The notes: a model not told the origin generated them from the sequence alone. Shown: positions 28,701 through 35,130, numbered from the stretch's first letter. The stretch is 64,000 nt of DNA from Nocardioides dongkuii (GCF_014127485.1 NZ_CP059903.1:3160001-3224000); one strand, 5' to 3'. Numbers and translations are program-made.

Positions 28701-29425
28701 GCATCCGCACCGGTTCCGACGGTGACGCTGTCGCCAGGCGCGTAGCCGCCCAGGCTCTGCACCTTCAGCATCTCGTCACCAGGCGCTGCCGCGCCGCACA
28801 GTTGGGTGGTCACGTTCGGCGGGGCCACCGTCGGGGCAGGGAGGGCGCCGGTACGGCTGGACCCCGCGGGATTGAACTCGCGGCCGAAGATGAGCTGTTG
28901 CTCGGCCTCGCGCTGATTGAAGCTGTTGAGGGTGGGAACGGTCGGCGGGTACTGAGGACCAAGGTTCTGGTCCACGACGAGGCCCAGCTCGGCTGCTTCT
29001 GCTGTGATGACCTCCATCTTGTGTGCCCACTCCGGGGTGCCCCAGCCGTACTGCTCGAGGAACGAGTTGGTCTGGTTGCCCGCTCCCGGGACGACGAAGG
29101 GCGCGATCTCTACGCCACCGGCGCCGGAGGCGGCCATGTCACGCAGCTCGGCGCGGAGCACCTCGTCGTCGGTGTAAGCCAGCGGCATCCAGTACCGGTA
29201 CATCGGCCGGACGCCCATCGGCGGATTCGCGAACGCCTCCGCCGTCAACAGGGGGGACTCACCTGTCGTGGCTGCTGCGCCGCGTGCAGGCTCTGTCGGA
29301 GCGGCAGACGGCTCCGCTACCGCAGGGACAACGGCTGTCGCGGAGACGGCGACGGCGACGGTCAGCGCGGACACGACGGCCACGGCTCGACGACCAAGCC
29401 GCCGGGGGGTTCGGGTCTGGGTCAT
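25715..29425 (-). CDS. Secreted GH106-type glycosyl hydrolase (alpha-L-rhamnosidase-like)
   Basis: A 1236-residue exported enzyme. A Sec signal peptide (about 1-38, ending VVPAVAEP) precedes a start typical of GH106 proteins: FANPPMGVRPMYRYWMPLAY, then SGAGGVEIAPFVVPG. Later segments LNYRAQSYG, EGESLNFAGP and FGQGGDGTQVGGKYSQ fit the catalytic barrel region with its acidic residues. Beta-sandwich regions follow (about 930-1120) and a Thr/Lys linker leads to a C-terminal Ig-like Big_3-type domain (about 1135-1236). The family releases terminal rhamnose from plant or bacterial polysaccharides. A LacI-type operator lies just before the start. It sits between two copies of a small membrane gene, which suggests that it arrived or moved as a unit. 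Confidence 0.85.
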   Translation of the reverse strand: MTQTRTPRRLGRRAVAVVSALTVAVAVSATAVVPAVAEPSAAPTEPARGAAATTGESPLLTAEAFANPPMGVRPMYRYWMPLAYTDDEVLRAELRDMAASGAGGVEIAPFVVPGAGNQTNSFLEQYGWGTPEWAHKMEVITAEAAELGLVVDQNLGPQYPPTVPTLNSFNQREAEQQLIFGREFNPAGSSRTGALPAPTVAPPNVTTQLCGAAAPGDEMLKVQSLGGYAPGDSVTVGTGADAERVVVSGLGDRTAECGDLSTSPIKNAHAVSEPVVTVARATRLRTLVAQCATACTASDAAPVQLVPSSVLDVTAQVSAGKLDYTFPSGNGNPWVVIDFTQTASGLVAQRNGYTATQPNYVPDHWNRGGVQIQTNFWDEHILTPTVRANLRKIGGGAIFEDSLELGETQKWTWGFLQQFEKRRGYDPTTLLPALAGAGIQGSGTPAFKLAGVDAQIREDYRQTLSDLYIERYVAPMQEWAEGHGLNYRAQSYGVPISTGAAGGAAGIPEGESLNFAGPTNTVGPEQSHRAVAAGAHLTGKNIVSVECCAVFQGGYRSSLAGPSVGGQFGQGGDGTQVGGKYSQGLLDSIYKSYAGGVNQLVWHGYAYRDAPVGVGSSGRDGSWPGYHPWDIFGVISVNDEFGPRQASWPDYKPVNESLARDQLVLRQGRATLDLGVYYEDLGLAGASAGTQQPVQHMLGNDSATSRAGYTYEYVAPDYLTDPDLQVEADGGLFADTSDHEALVLNNQTTMSVANAKRLRDLAEDGLRIFIVGSAPSTTTGAAPGGAGLAGVVADLMAQPTVVHVPNEADMPTALAAAGIRPTVIPEEPTAALGLVRRDGDGVSYDFVYNRSSETLAQELTLTGTGRPYLMDTWTGKITAIAEYTTGNGTVRVPVEVAPHDKVVIALVAAADEPVPAPGVHALSSTGDVLAMGDALTLRAGADGQYVTKLSNGDTRTTEVSGLPSGQRIDTWTLQAQTWTPGDKQWTTVKTDQPEVAVTAGEDGALPSWRDITGPVDLSQSSGIGAYTATIELADTWQPITDGAYLALGAVLDSASVTVNGAPVTVNQADRNRIDLGKNLRPGTNTIVVRVATTMFNAVRKSGDSNYQLPAWQEAGLQGPVVLSPYRDTAIPVTATPSTPPTKKATSTKLKVKPTRLTAGKRAVAMVTVSAKAEGKVRIRVDGKVVRTMETSQGKARIRLPKLHVGKHRVRAEFLGTTSLKPSKSPRVKVTVVRKGR

Positions 29426-29438
29426 CGTTCCTCAAGAG

Positions 29439-29450
29439 TGAAAGGTTTCA
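29439..29450. promoter_or_regulatory. LacI-like operator TGAAA-GG-TTTCA before GH106 gene
   Basis: Inverted repeat TGAAA/TTTCA with a 2-base centre, 14 nt upstream of the GH106 ATG and just beyond its GAGGAA ribosome site. It resembles the TGAAA-CG-TTTCA core of LacI-family operators that control sugar genes, but with GG at the centre. No LacI gene is in the window, so the regulator would be encoded elsewhere. Confidence 0.5.
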
Positions 29451-29584
29451 AAACGTGTGGTCGTCGTCACGCTAGAGGTGCCGATCACGCGCGTCAATAG
29501 GACACCGGCGGTGTCTCAGCCGGCGTCTCTCGACTCAAAGCGCGTCGAAGCCGTCGTGGCACCTAGGCGGAGAAGAATGGTGAC

Positions 29585-29780
29585 GTGGGTGAGATCCGGA
29601 AGCGCAGGCGTGGGCTGCAACTGGAACAAGCCATCATGGACGCTGCGTGGGCAGAACTCGGTGAGGTCGGCGGGACGGGTTCGCGATCGCAGGTGTCGCC
29701 GAACGCTGCGGGACCCACACGCCTTCTACGCCGGTCCGTCCGGGCAAGCCACACGGGAGTTCTCCTTGAACGGGAGGACC
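29585..29780 (+). pseudogene. TetR-family regulator remnant
   Basis: The frame from 29585 starts MGEIRKRRRGLQLEQAIMDA and continues AAWAELGEVG, the classic first helix of a TetR regulator. The match then moves to a second frame, which reads FAIAGVAERCGTHTP (the helix-turn-helix), and then to a third (HAFYAGPSGQATRE, where TetR proteins have a tyrosine-rich recognition end). So at least two frameshifts break it, and nothing of the ligand domain remains. It diverges from the GH106 gene and may once have regulated a neighbour. Confidence 0.65.
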
Positions 29781-30314
29781 GCACACAAGCTCCTTCCTCC
29801 GTCGGGAGGTGCCGGTTTCGATCGCTCCCGTGATGAAGGCGGCGGTGGCTAGGGGCGATCTGGCCTCCTAGCCTTCTCCGATGCTCCAGAATCTCGGTCA
29901 CAGCCTCATGACCAACGACCTCATTCACGCGGCCGCGCCGCTGGACCACGCGACCATCGTGGTCGTCGTCGATGATCTGCGGCCCTGTCGTACTGCGTGC
30001 GCGCCTCGGACCGACAGGCCTACGAGGTGGGTGCGTTGTGACTCCGTCCATGCTGCCTCGGATGCAGGACGTCCGGGGGTATGGGTGCAGCGTTCCGATT
30101 GGAACGCTTGACGGGCAACGTCCCGTCGGTCATGACGATTCGCCGCGCGGGATGGAAGCGGTGAAGGCTCGACCTCGAGGCGGAACGCCTTCGCGCGCAC
30201 CCGTCGCCTGTGCGTCGTGGTGTGCTGAGTGGCGGGGCTGCGGACCTCGAAAGCCGTTGCCTGGAGGCTCAACCCTAATGAGTACGTACTCCTATTTTCG
30301 CCCGCTCATCGCCA

Positions 30315-30343
30315 CGACCGCTCACCTGGGGCGTGAGCGGTCG
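30315..30343. other. Hairpin directly before repeat copy A
   Basis: Eleven-base arms CGACCGCTCAC and GTGAGCGGTCG around a 7-nt loop. The 3' arm ends at 30343 and the 16-bp repeat begins at 30344. It may be a terminator or part of a folded recombination site. Confidence 0.55.
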
Positions 30344-30359
30344 GCGGCAGATCCGGGCG
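30344..30359 (+). repeat. 16-bp direct repeat, copy A
   Basis: GCGGCAGATCCGGGCG, identical to copies at 34076-34091 and 35073-35088. A longer 23-nt stretch here (30344-30366) also matches the degenerate copy at 34042 with two mismatches. An inverted repeat abuts it. Confidence 0.8.
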
Positions 30360-30505
30360 AGCGTAGGACTACGCCGTGAAAGTCGGCAGCGCCTGGGCGA
30401 GTGCTTGACGGCGCCCCGGCCGGCTCTTGTTCTATTGGGTGGCGCATCCGACCGCGCCGGTGATGCGAGCCTGACGACAGATCGAGCGCCGATGCCGAAG
30501 ACCGA

Positions 30506-30754
30506 CTACGACGAGCTCGGCGCGGCGTGCTCCGCAGACAACGAGAAAACCCTTCTCAACGGCCACCCCGAGCGGCCGGCCTGGGCGAGGGTCAGCACGA
30601 CGAAGGGCGCAGCCATCAGGACACCCGCCGCCACGGGCTCGGCCCCGGCGTACAGCCCTTCCCCGCTCTCGTGGGTCGCGCGGTAGACGGCGACGATCGC
30701 GCCCACGACGGGTGCCAGCCACGCCGCGAGGTGGGCGCGTCGCCACAGGTCCAT
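30506..30754 (-). CDS. Small two-helix membrane protein, 82 aa
   Basis: Two hydrophobic segments (LAAWLAPVVGAIVAVYRA and VAAGVLMAAPFVVLTLAQA) joined by a polar loop ATHESGEGLYAGAEP, with a basic and Ser-rich C-terminus. The start is ATG 30752-30754 or a GTG five codons upstream. A truncated near-identical copy lies at 25350. The loop is the best conserved part between the two copies, so it may be the functional site. Family and function are unknown to me. Confidence 0.65.
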   Translation of the reverse strand: MDLWRRAHLAAWLAPVVGAIVAVYRATHESGEGLYAGAEPVAAGVLMAAPFVVLTLAQAGRSGWPLRRVFSLSAEHAAPSSS

Positions 30755-30851
30755 GTGGTCGTTCCACACGGAGCCGGCGGCTCGGCCATCGAGCGATCGC
30801 GAGCGCACCCGATCGTTCCTGAGCTGCTCGACTCGGGTGACCGGCAAGCGG

Positions 30852-32030
30852 CTACGGGGTGCGCTCTGCCCGTTCGCACTGTGCGGTCGAGACTCGACAG
30901 CGAACCCACGCGGACCCGTAGGCGTAGTTGTTGTCCTCCTCCTCATGGATGCCTTCGTACGCCTCGACGACGAACGCATCGTTGGTCTCCCACACGCGGT
31001 CGACGAACCGCGGGTCGCTGCCGGCGTAGGCGAAGATTCCCTTGAAGCGGGCCGTCACCCGCCCGGACCTGCTGTGGCGGACGGTCAGCGTCGAAACCTC
31101 CCGCTCGTCGGTCCTGCCCAGAACGTCCGAGACTGTCAGGACGAGACGTGCGTTCGGGGAGAACGCGGCCGTCGTCTCGGTGCGTCGGAGGGTCCACAGG
31201 GTTCGGCGTGGCCGACGGTCGTCGACGACGCGGCCGGTCGGCAGGACGAGGACGTGGCGACGCACGCTGGAGACCGCGCCTACCGGCTCGTCCCACGCGC
31301 CGATGGGGGCCCGGCTCCTGGGGATCTCCACCGTGCGGCCGGTGCGGGGCGTCCACCAGAGCAGCCGAGTCACGGTGGATCGGGACCTGATCCTCTCCGC
31401 GACCAGGACCCGCCTTGCCGAGATGGCTTGGACGGCGGCGAGCTGGGTGGTCCGGAGCGTCCGTCCGACCTGACGTCCGTCCGAGATCCGGTGCACCCGG
31501 AGGAAGTGCCCCTTCGCGCGCGGCCTGAAGTCGGCCGGTCCTATGACGAAAGTGCGGCCGTCCTCCGAGACGCCGGAGGGCGGGCTCGGGGCACGTCTGG
31601 TCAGGACGCGGTGGCGACCGTTGTCCCTCACGAGGTCCAGGCGGTAGCCCAGGGTCTCGAAGTCGTCGGTATGGCGCTCCGCGTAAGCGAGATAGCCGTC
31701 GTGGACGCGCAGCAGCTGGGCGTCGGTCGGCAGTCCGCTCACCGCGATCGGGGAGCGTCCCGGTCGGACGATCTGCTCCGCGGCGTCGTCGTAGTAGGCG
31801 GCGCGTCGTTCCGGGCCCGCCGGCAGCTCGCTCGGGACGACGTGGGTGGTCGGTACGGCGGCCGTGGCGGTGCTCAAGGGGATGCCGGCGGCAAGCAGGG
31901 GCACGAGGACGGCGAGGACGGTGGCCGCAAAGACGCTGGGAGGAGTCCTGTGGGGTTCGATGCGAGCGACCTCGTCCGGCAAGGACGTTGATCTCAACGA
32001 GAACACCGAGGCCAGCTTCGTGAACTGCAT
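30852..32030 (-). CDS. Exported protein of unknown function, possible beta-propeller
   Basis: A 392-residue protein. An N-terminal stretch of about 35 polar residues precedes a hydrophobic segment (FAATVLAVLVPLLAAGIPL) and an ATAA cleavage-like site, so it is exported or membrane-anchored. The rest shows repeated beta-rich blocks with Ser-Asp-Gly-Arg turns (SGVSEDGRTFVIG, HRISDGRQVGRTLR, AAFSPNARLVLTVSD), like the WD40/TolB-type propellers. Two cysteines lie near the end (VRCRVSTAQCER). The open frame extends to 32165; ATG 32028-32030 is my choice, though the long pre-hydrophobic part leaves it open. Confidence 0.6.
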   Translation of the reverse strand: MQFTKLASVFSLRSTSLPDEVARIEPHRTPPSVFAATVLAVLVPLLAAGIPLSTATAAVPTTHVVPSELPAGPERRAAYYDDAAEQIVRPGRSPIAVSGLPTDAQLLRVHDGYLAYAERHTDDFETLGYRLDLVRDNGRHRVLTRRAPSPPSGVSEDGRTFVIGPADFRPRAKGHFLRVHRISDGRQVGRTLRTTQLAAVQAISARRVLVAERIRSRSTVTRLLWWTPRTGRTVEIPRSRAPIGAWDEPVGAVSSVRRHVLVLPTGRVVDDRRPRRTLWTLRRTETTAAFSPNARLVLTVSDVLGRTDEREVSTLTVRHSRSGRVTARFKGIFAYAGSDPRFVDRVWETNDAFVVEAYEGIHEEEDNNYAYGSAWVRCRVSTAQCERAERTP

Positions 32031-32146
32031 CGGCACATCGTCCCAGGTTCTGCTTCGGCTCGACCGGTCATCGCACCAGCGCGGAGATCGACCGCTGATC
32101 CGGGGTTCCGCACTGAACCCGGCAGAAGCGGGCGTTTCGAGCGATG

Positions 32147-32503
32147 TCAGGACTCGGGCGGGCAAGGCAGCACCGTGCCGTCGACGTCAACGACGGGCTT
32201 GCCGTCGAGGCCGTCAGGGTTGAACTGAAGTTCCCCATGCAGCAACACAGCCGGGCTGAGGCCGGGTTCGCGCTGAACATGCAGGGACACGACGATGGCG
32301 GTCTTGGTGGCCTGAGCGGAGGCAGTGACCTTGTCGCCGACGCCGTGCCCATAGCGCAACACGAGCGTGTCGTCGGGCTGCACCGCGCATGAGTCGAAGT
32401 GCTGATGACCCTCCGGGTGTGCTGCCGCATACCAACCCGCTCCGCCTGTCACCAGTCCGGCAGTGAGGGCCACGACGGCGAGAGGTTGTGCGTACTTCCT
32501 CAT
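32147..32503 (-). CDS. Secreted protein of unknown function, 118 aa
   Basis: The signal peptide MRKYAQPLAVVALTAGLVTG is followed by a short mature protein with two cysteines (FDSCAVQ and VLPCPPES) that could form a disulphide, and a beta-rich middle (TAIVVSLHVQREPG). A GAGGGGGG ribosome site precedes the ATG at 32501-32503. It lies 116 nt upstream of the possible propeller gene on the same strand. I do not recognise the family. Confidence 0.65.
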   Translation of the reverse strand: MRKYAQPLAVVALTAGLVTGGAGWYAAAHPEGHQHFDSCAVQPDDTLVLRYGHGVGDKVTASAQATKTAIVVSLHVQREPGLSPAVLLHGELQFNPDGLDGKPVVDVDGTVLPCPPES

Positions 32504-32829
32504 CAGCCCCCCTCGGTCCCCAGGAGCACTCTGACGCACGACGTGGCTGTGCGGTTGCACTTCCCGACATTCGCCCGACCTGTCATCGGCAGGACCGCGC
32601 GATGTGACGGCGACCGTTTTGTCGTGTCCTCTATCACCCCGCCGTGACTGCTGGCCCCATCGCTGGCATCCGCGCAGCACACGGTGACCATTAGCCACAC
32701 TCCGGCCGGGGGTTCTCCTTCGCGTCAACCAGAATCTTTATCGGCTAAACGTCACCAACGTCGTGGCCGAGTGTATCTAGACCAGCCACTTCTAATTCTG
32801 GGAAAGTGGCGGGCAGGCTGTTTCGATTG
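32504..32829. other. Intergenic stretch, about 330 nt
   Basis: No credible gene on either strand. Composition becomes AT-richer from about 32690. A small hairpin TTCGAT-TGCT-ATCGAA (32822-32837) overlaps the stop codon of the next gene and may act as a weak terminator. Nothing else was seen. Confidence 0.55.
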
Positions 32830-33060
32830 CTATCGAAGATCAGAGCCGTTCCGAGAAAGTCGAACCCGCGCCATTTGGACGAGCACGTAGATCACGGCCG
32901 AAACAACACTCACGCCGAGAACGAGAGCCAGAAGCGCCGAAAACTCAAGGTTCATGGCGTTGCCAGCAACCAATCCAGCGAGGGGAGCCAGGAACGCTAG
33001 AACTGTACCAGCCGCGTAGTCACCGCTTCGTCGCGAGTTTTGTTCCCTGACAGTTCCCAT
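32830..33060 (-). CDS. Small two-TM membrane protein behind a dead precursor-like gene
   Basis: A 76-residue protein: a charged N-terminus (MGTVREQNSRRSGDY), helix one (AAGTVLAFLAPLAGLVAG), helix two (LLALVLGVSVVSAVIYVLV) and a basic tail. A TAGGAG ribosome site overlaps the end of the preceding pseudogene frame, so it was translated right after it. Size and topology are like immunity or export helpers of small secreted peptides, but that is only a suggestion from context. The frame itself is intact. Confidence 0.6.
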   Translation of the reverse strand: MGTVREQNSRRSGDYAAGTVLAFLAPLAGLVAGNAMNLEFSALLALVLGVSVVSAVIYVLVQMARVRLSRNGSDLR

Positions 33061-33070
33061 GTCATGGCTC

Positions 33071-33398
33071 CTATAGGTTTTTCATGATGCATCCGGCCAC
33101 AGCCGCCTCAACGTACCCGTAAACACCTCCCACATTAACCTTGGAGATGCCAGAGCCCACCTTCTCAATCACGACATTCGCCGTCCCGGTCGTAATGCCA
33201 AGGCCCAGGGTGGTTACAAGGGGCGCCCTTACCGCACTTGATCAGCGCACACTTAATGACCGTCTTGGCCTTCGTGAGTCACTTACCGCACGGCCAGGAG
33301 AATGGATTCCACCACGGGTCTGCGACGATCGGATAGGCCCTGCGTCCACCGTGGGCGATCAACTGAGTCAGGGTTAGCCCGTCGACCTCGTAGTCACC
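33071..33398 (-). pseudogene. 3' remnant of a secreted precursor-like protein gene
   Basis: From about 33398 the frame reads GDYEVDGLTLTQLIAHGG and YPIVADPWWNPFSWPCGK, then hits TGA (33279-33281). The same frame continues TKAKTVIKCALIKCGKGA, and after one extra C the protein goes on in another frame as LVTTLGLGITTGTANVVIEK, ending GYVEAAVAGCIMKNL and TAG at 33071. The YPxVADP block followed by a Gly-rich hydrophobic tail with paired cysteines recalls a class of exported actinobacterial proteins. The N-terminus was removed at the junction with the IS3 remnant. Three lesions, so it is dead. Confidence 0.6.
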
Positions 33399-33766
33399 CC
33401 TCGCTGGTGCGGTGCTGGGTGACGTCGGCGACGTAGAGCCGGTCCGGGGCGTCCGGGGTGAAGTTCCGCTCCACCAGGTTCTGCGACGGCGTGGCTGACT
33501 CGTCGCGGCGGGTGCCTCCGCGGAGCCGGCGGCGGTGCACGCCCTGCACACCGGTGTGGCGCATCAGCCGCTCCACCCGGCCGTGGCTGACCCGGTTGCC
33601 GGACCTGACGGATGGTCTCCATCAGGTGCGTCTGCTCCCAGGCCCGCGCGCTGGCGGGCCGGTTGCGCCACTCGTAGTAGCCCGAGGTCGAGACATCCAG
33701 GACCCGGCAGGTCACCGCGACGGGAACCCCACTGGCGGCGAGCTCGCAGACCACCGGGTAGATCAT
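33398..33766 (-). pseudogene. IS3-family transposase orfB, internally deleted and truncated
   Basis: Starts MIYPVVCELAASGVPVAVTC, RVLDVSTSGYYEWRNRPASA (the HTH_21-like N-terminus). After HLMETIRQV the reading switches frame at a point where about 25 residues are missing, then continues SHGRVERLMRHTGVQGVHRR and DRLYVADVTQHRTSEG, where VADVT carries the first catalytic Asp. The stop follows at once, at the junction with unrelated sequence. Both lesions inactivate it. Confidence 0.8.
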
Positions 33767-34011
33767 TCTGGGAGGACGTTCTGCCGAGCGAAGTAGGCGG
33801 ACGCGCGCTTGAGGATCTCTACTTCCATCTCGAGGACACGCTTGTCGCGGCGCAGCTGGACCAGTTCGGCCCGCTCGTCGGTGGAAAGGCCTTCCTTCTT
33901 GCCCTCGTCGATGTCGGCCTGCTTCATCCACCGACGCAGACCGGACTCGGCGATGCCGAGATCCTTTGCGATCTGGGAAATCGACTTCTCACGCAGCCGG
34001 GCCAACTCCAC
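33763..34011 (-). pseudogene. IS3-family orfA (N-terminally uncertain)
   Basis: An 82-residue frame with SISQIAKDLGIAESGLRRWM (helix-turn-helix) and a leucine-zipper-like LVQLRRDKRVLEMEVEILKR, ending SAYFARQNVLPE, all typical of the orfA that fuses with orfB by frameshifting. The frame stays open upstream (AQIYRSLRNCERGRT) without a good start. Its stop overlaps the start of orfB by 4 nt. Since orfB is broken, it has no partner here. Confidence 0.75.
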
Positions 34012-34041
34012 GGTTCGGCCGCGTTCGCAGTTGCGCAGGCT

Positions 34042-34057
34042 GCGGTAGATCTGGGCG
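34042..34057 (+). repeat. Degenerate copy of the 16-bp repeat (B')
   Basis: GCGGTAGATCTGGGCG differs from the 16-bp repeat at two positions and lies 34 nt before copy B, within the upstream part of the IS3 remnant. With the following bases it matches copy A over 23 nt with the same two differences. Confidence 0.6.
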
Positions 34058-34075
34058 AGCGTAGCCGCCCTCTAT

Positions 34076-34091
34076 GCGGCAGATCCGGGCG
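34076..34091 (+). repeat. 16-bp direct repeat, copy B
   Basis: GCGGCAGATCCGGGCG, identical to copies A and C. Its first five bases form the 3' arm of a small hairpin GCCGC-N7-GCGGC (34064-34080). It lies 33 nt before the lipoprotein start. Confidence 0.8.
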
Positions 34092-34124
34092 GAACCTCAG
34101 GCCTCCGCTGACCGTCATACCCGG

Positions 34125-34475
34125 ATGAGGATTGCCCGACTGGGTGCTGGCGCAGCCTCGCTGCTCCTGTTCGCGACCGCGTGTGGCTCTGAGGAGCAAG
34201 AAGTGAGTCCTCCTAGCGATAGCGCCGGGTCCTGGCTGTGTGAGCAGAACGAGCGCACCTTCTCGACCGTGGACCCGTCCAAGCCACCAGGCGACCGCAC
34301 GCTCGCCGAAGCCGTGGCGTTCCGCTTGGAGCCGCCGTACGAGATCGACGATCAGCAGCGAGGCGTGGCACTCGTCCGAGCGTTCGCAGACGACGCACTG
34401 ACCGGCGAGTACCGGTTCGCTCGGTGGGAGACCACGGGCGGCTGGTACATGGAGGCAGCCGAAGAGTGCAAGTAG
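34125..34475 (+). CDS. Lipoprotein of unknown function, 116 aa
   Basis: The signal peptide MRIARLGAGAASLLLFATAC ends in a lipobox, so the mature protein starts at Cys20 and is lipid-anchored outside the cell. The mature part (about 97 residues) has two further cysteines (SWLCEQNE and EECK) that could pair. ATG 34125 is chosen because it opens directly on the signal peptide; an upstream ATG at 34074 lies in repeat copy B. No family is recognised. With the SRPBCC gene it fills the segment between repeat copies B and C. Confidence 0.7.
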   Translation: MRIARLGAGAASLLLFATACGSEEQEVSPPSDSAGSWLCEQNERTFSTVDPSKPPGDRTLAEAVAFRLEPPYEIDDQQRGVALVRAFADDALTGEYRFARWETTGGWYMEAAEECK

Positions 34476-34561
34476 CGCACGCGCTCATCGGCATGAGCGC
34501 GCAGCGCGGCAGGTCCGTGGGACTACCGATGAGTCGTGCGTCGAAGTGCGGTCAGCACACC

Positions 34562-35059
34562 ATGACCTCCGAGAGCGTCAGCGCGACGACCACGATCAGT
34601 GCTGCCGCTGAGAGAATTTTTGCGGTGCTCACCAACCCAGCCCGACACGCTGCGATCGACGGGACGGGCTGGGTGTGCGAGGCCATCGACCCCCAGCCCA
34701 TCACCGAGTCGGGGCAGGTTTTCAGGATGAACATGTTCCATCCGAAGCACCCGGACGGGAACTACGAGATGCACAACTTGGTCCTGGACTTCGAGCAAGA
34801 CCGGGCTATCGCCTGGCGACCGGGCTTCGTGGAGGACGCGAGCACCGGCGAACTCGGGTTCGGCGGCTGGACGTGGCGCTACGACCTGACCCCATGCGGA
34901 ACAGACGCGTGCAAGGTCATGCACACCTATGACTGGTCGGCGGTGGGGCCAGAACCCCGCAAGCACCTTGAGTTTCCGCCGTTCCCCGACGACCACCTCG
35001 CGAACTCGCTCAACCACCTGCGCGACATGACTGAAGGTCTCCGGCAGGCGCCCGCCTGA
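34562..35059 (+). CDS. SRPBCC-family (START/Bet v1-like) protein
   Basis: A 165-residue cytoplasmic protein. The start TSESVSATTTISAAAERIFA and VLTNPARHAAIDGTGWV are typical of polyketide cyclase/AHSA1-like SRPBCC proteins, which bind hydrophobic ligands in a deep cavity. WRYDLTPCGTDACKV and VMHTYDWSAVG form the central strands, and the C-terminal helix (HLANSLNHLRDMTEGLRQA) closes the fold. The ligand is unknown. ATG 34562 was taken because the fold starts there; the upstream extension of the frame has no support. Confidence 0.82.
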   Translation: MTSESVSATTTISAAAERIFAVLTNPARHAAIDGTGWVCEAIDPQPITESGQVFRMNMFHPKHPDGNYEMHNLVLDFEQDRAIAWRPGFVEDASTGELGFGGWTWRYDLTPCGTDACKVMHTYDWSAVGPEPRKHLEFPPFPDDHLANSLNHLRDMTEGLRQAPA

Positions 35060-35072
35060 TTGCGCACCACCA

Positions 35073-35088
35073 GCGGCAGATCCGGGCG
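35073..35088 (+). repeat. 16-bp direct repeat, copy C
   Basis: GCGGCAGATCCGGGCG, identical to copies A and B. It fills the start of the loop of a larger hairpin with arms CGCACCACCA (35063-35072) and TGGTGGTGCG (35098-35107), right after the SRPBCC gene stop. Confidence 0.8.
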
Positions 35089-35130
35089 TCCGGCGAGTGG
35101 TGGTGCGAACGCAGGTGAGGTGCGACCCGA

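Larger units (their letters stand above)
29426..30505. other. Gene-poor accessory stretch
   Basis: About 1.1 kb without an intact gene. It holds the LacI-like operator, a decayed TetR gene (29585 to about 29780), a 12-bp palindrome GAGTACGTACTC at 30280-30291, an 11-bp-stem hairpin at 30315-30343 and, directly after it, copy A of a 16-bp repeat. Base composition is visibly less GC-rich than the flanks. Frames in 29880-30260 have no protein-like stretch I can support. Confidence 0.6.
33398..34091 (-). mobile_element. Degenerate IS3-family element
   Basis: Contains an orfA (33763-34011) and a broken orfB (33398-33766) in the usual order with near-adjacent ends. The orfB 3' half, with the second and third acidic residues of the DDE triad, is missing, and the element stops abruptly at about 33398 against another gene remnant. 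Terminal inverted repeats could not be identified; the upstream side ends near the 16-bp repeat copy B. It cannot transpose by itself. Confidence 0.8.

Noticed and set aside
29881..30260. Open frames between the TetR remnant and repeat copy A
   Set aside because: Their translations have no stretch of protein-like composition, no ribosome site and no resemblance to known families.
33141..33377. Plus-strand frame of 78 codons starting MEMPEPTF
   Set aside because: It is antisense to the precursor-like pseudogene, whose frames (with lesions) give a far more coherent protein.
34562..35059. SRPBCC and lipoprotein genes as a toxin-antitoxin pair within the repeat-bounded segment
   Set aside because: Neither protein has toxin or antitoxin features; an exported lipoprotein and a ligand-binding protein do not form such a pair.
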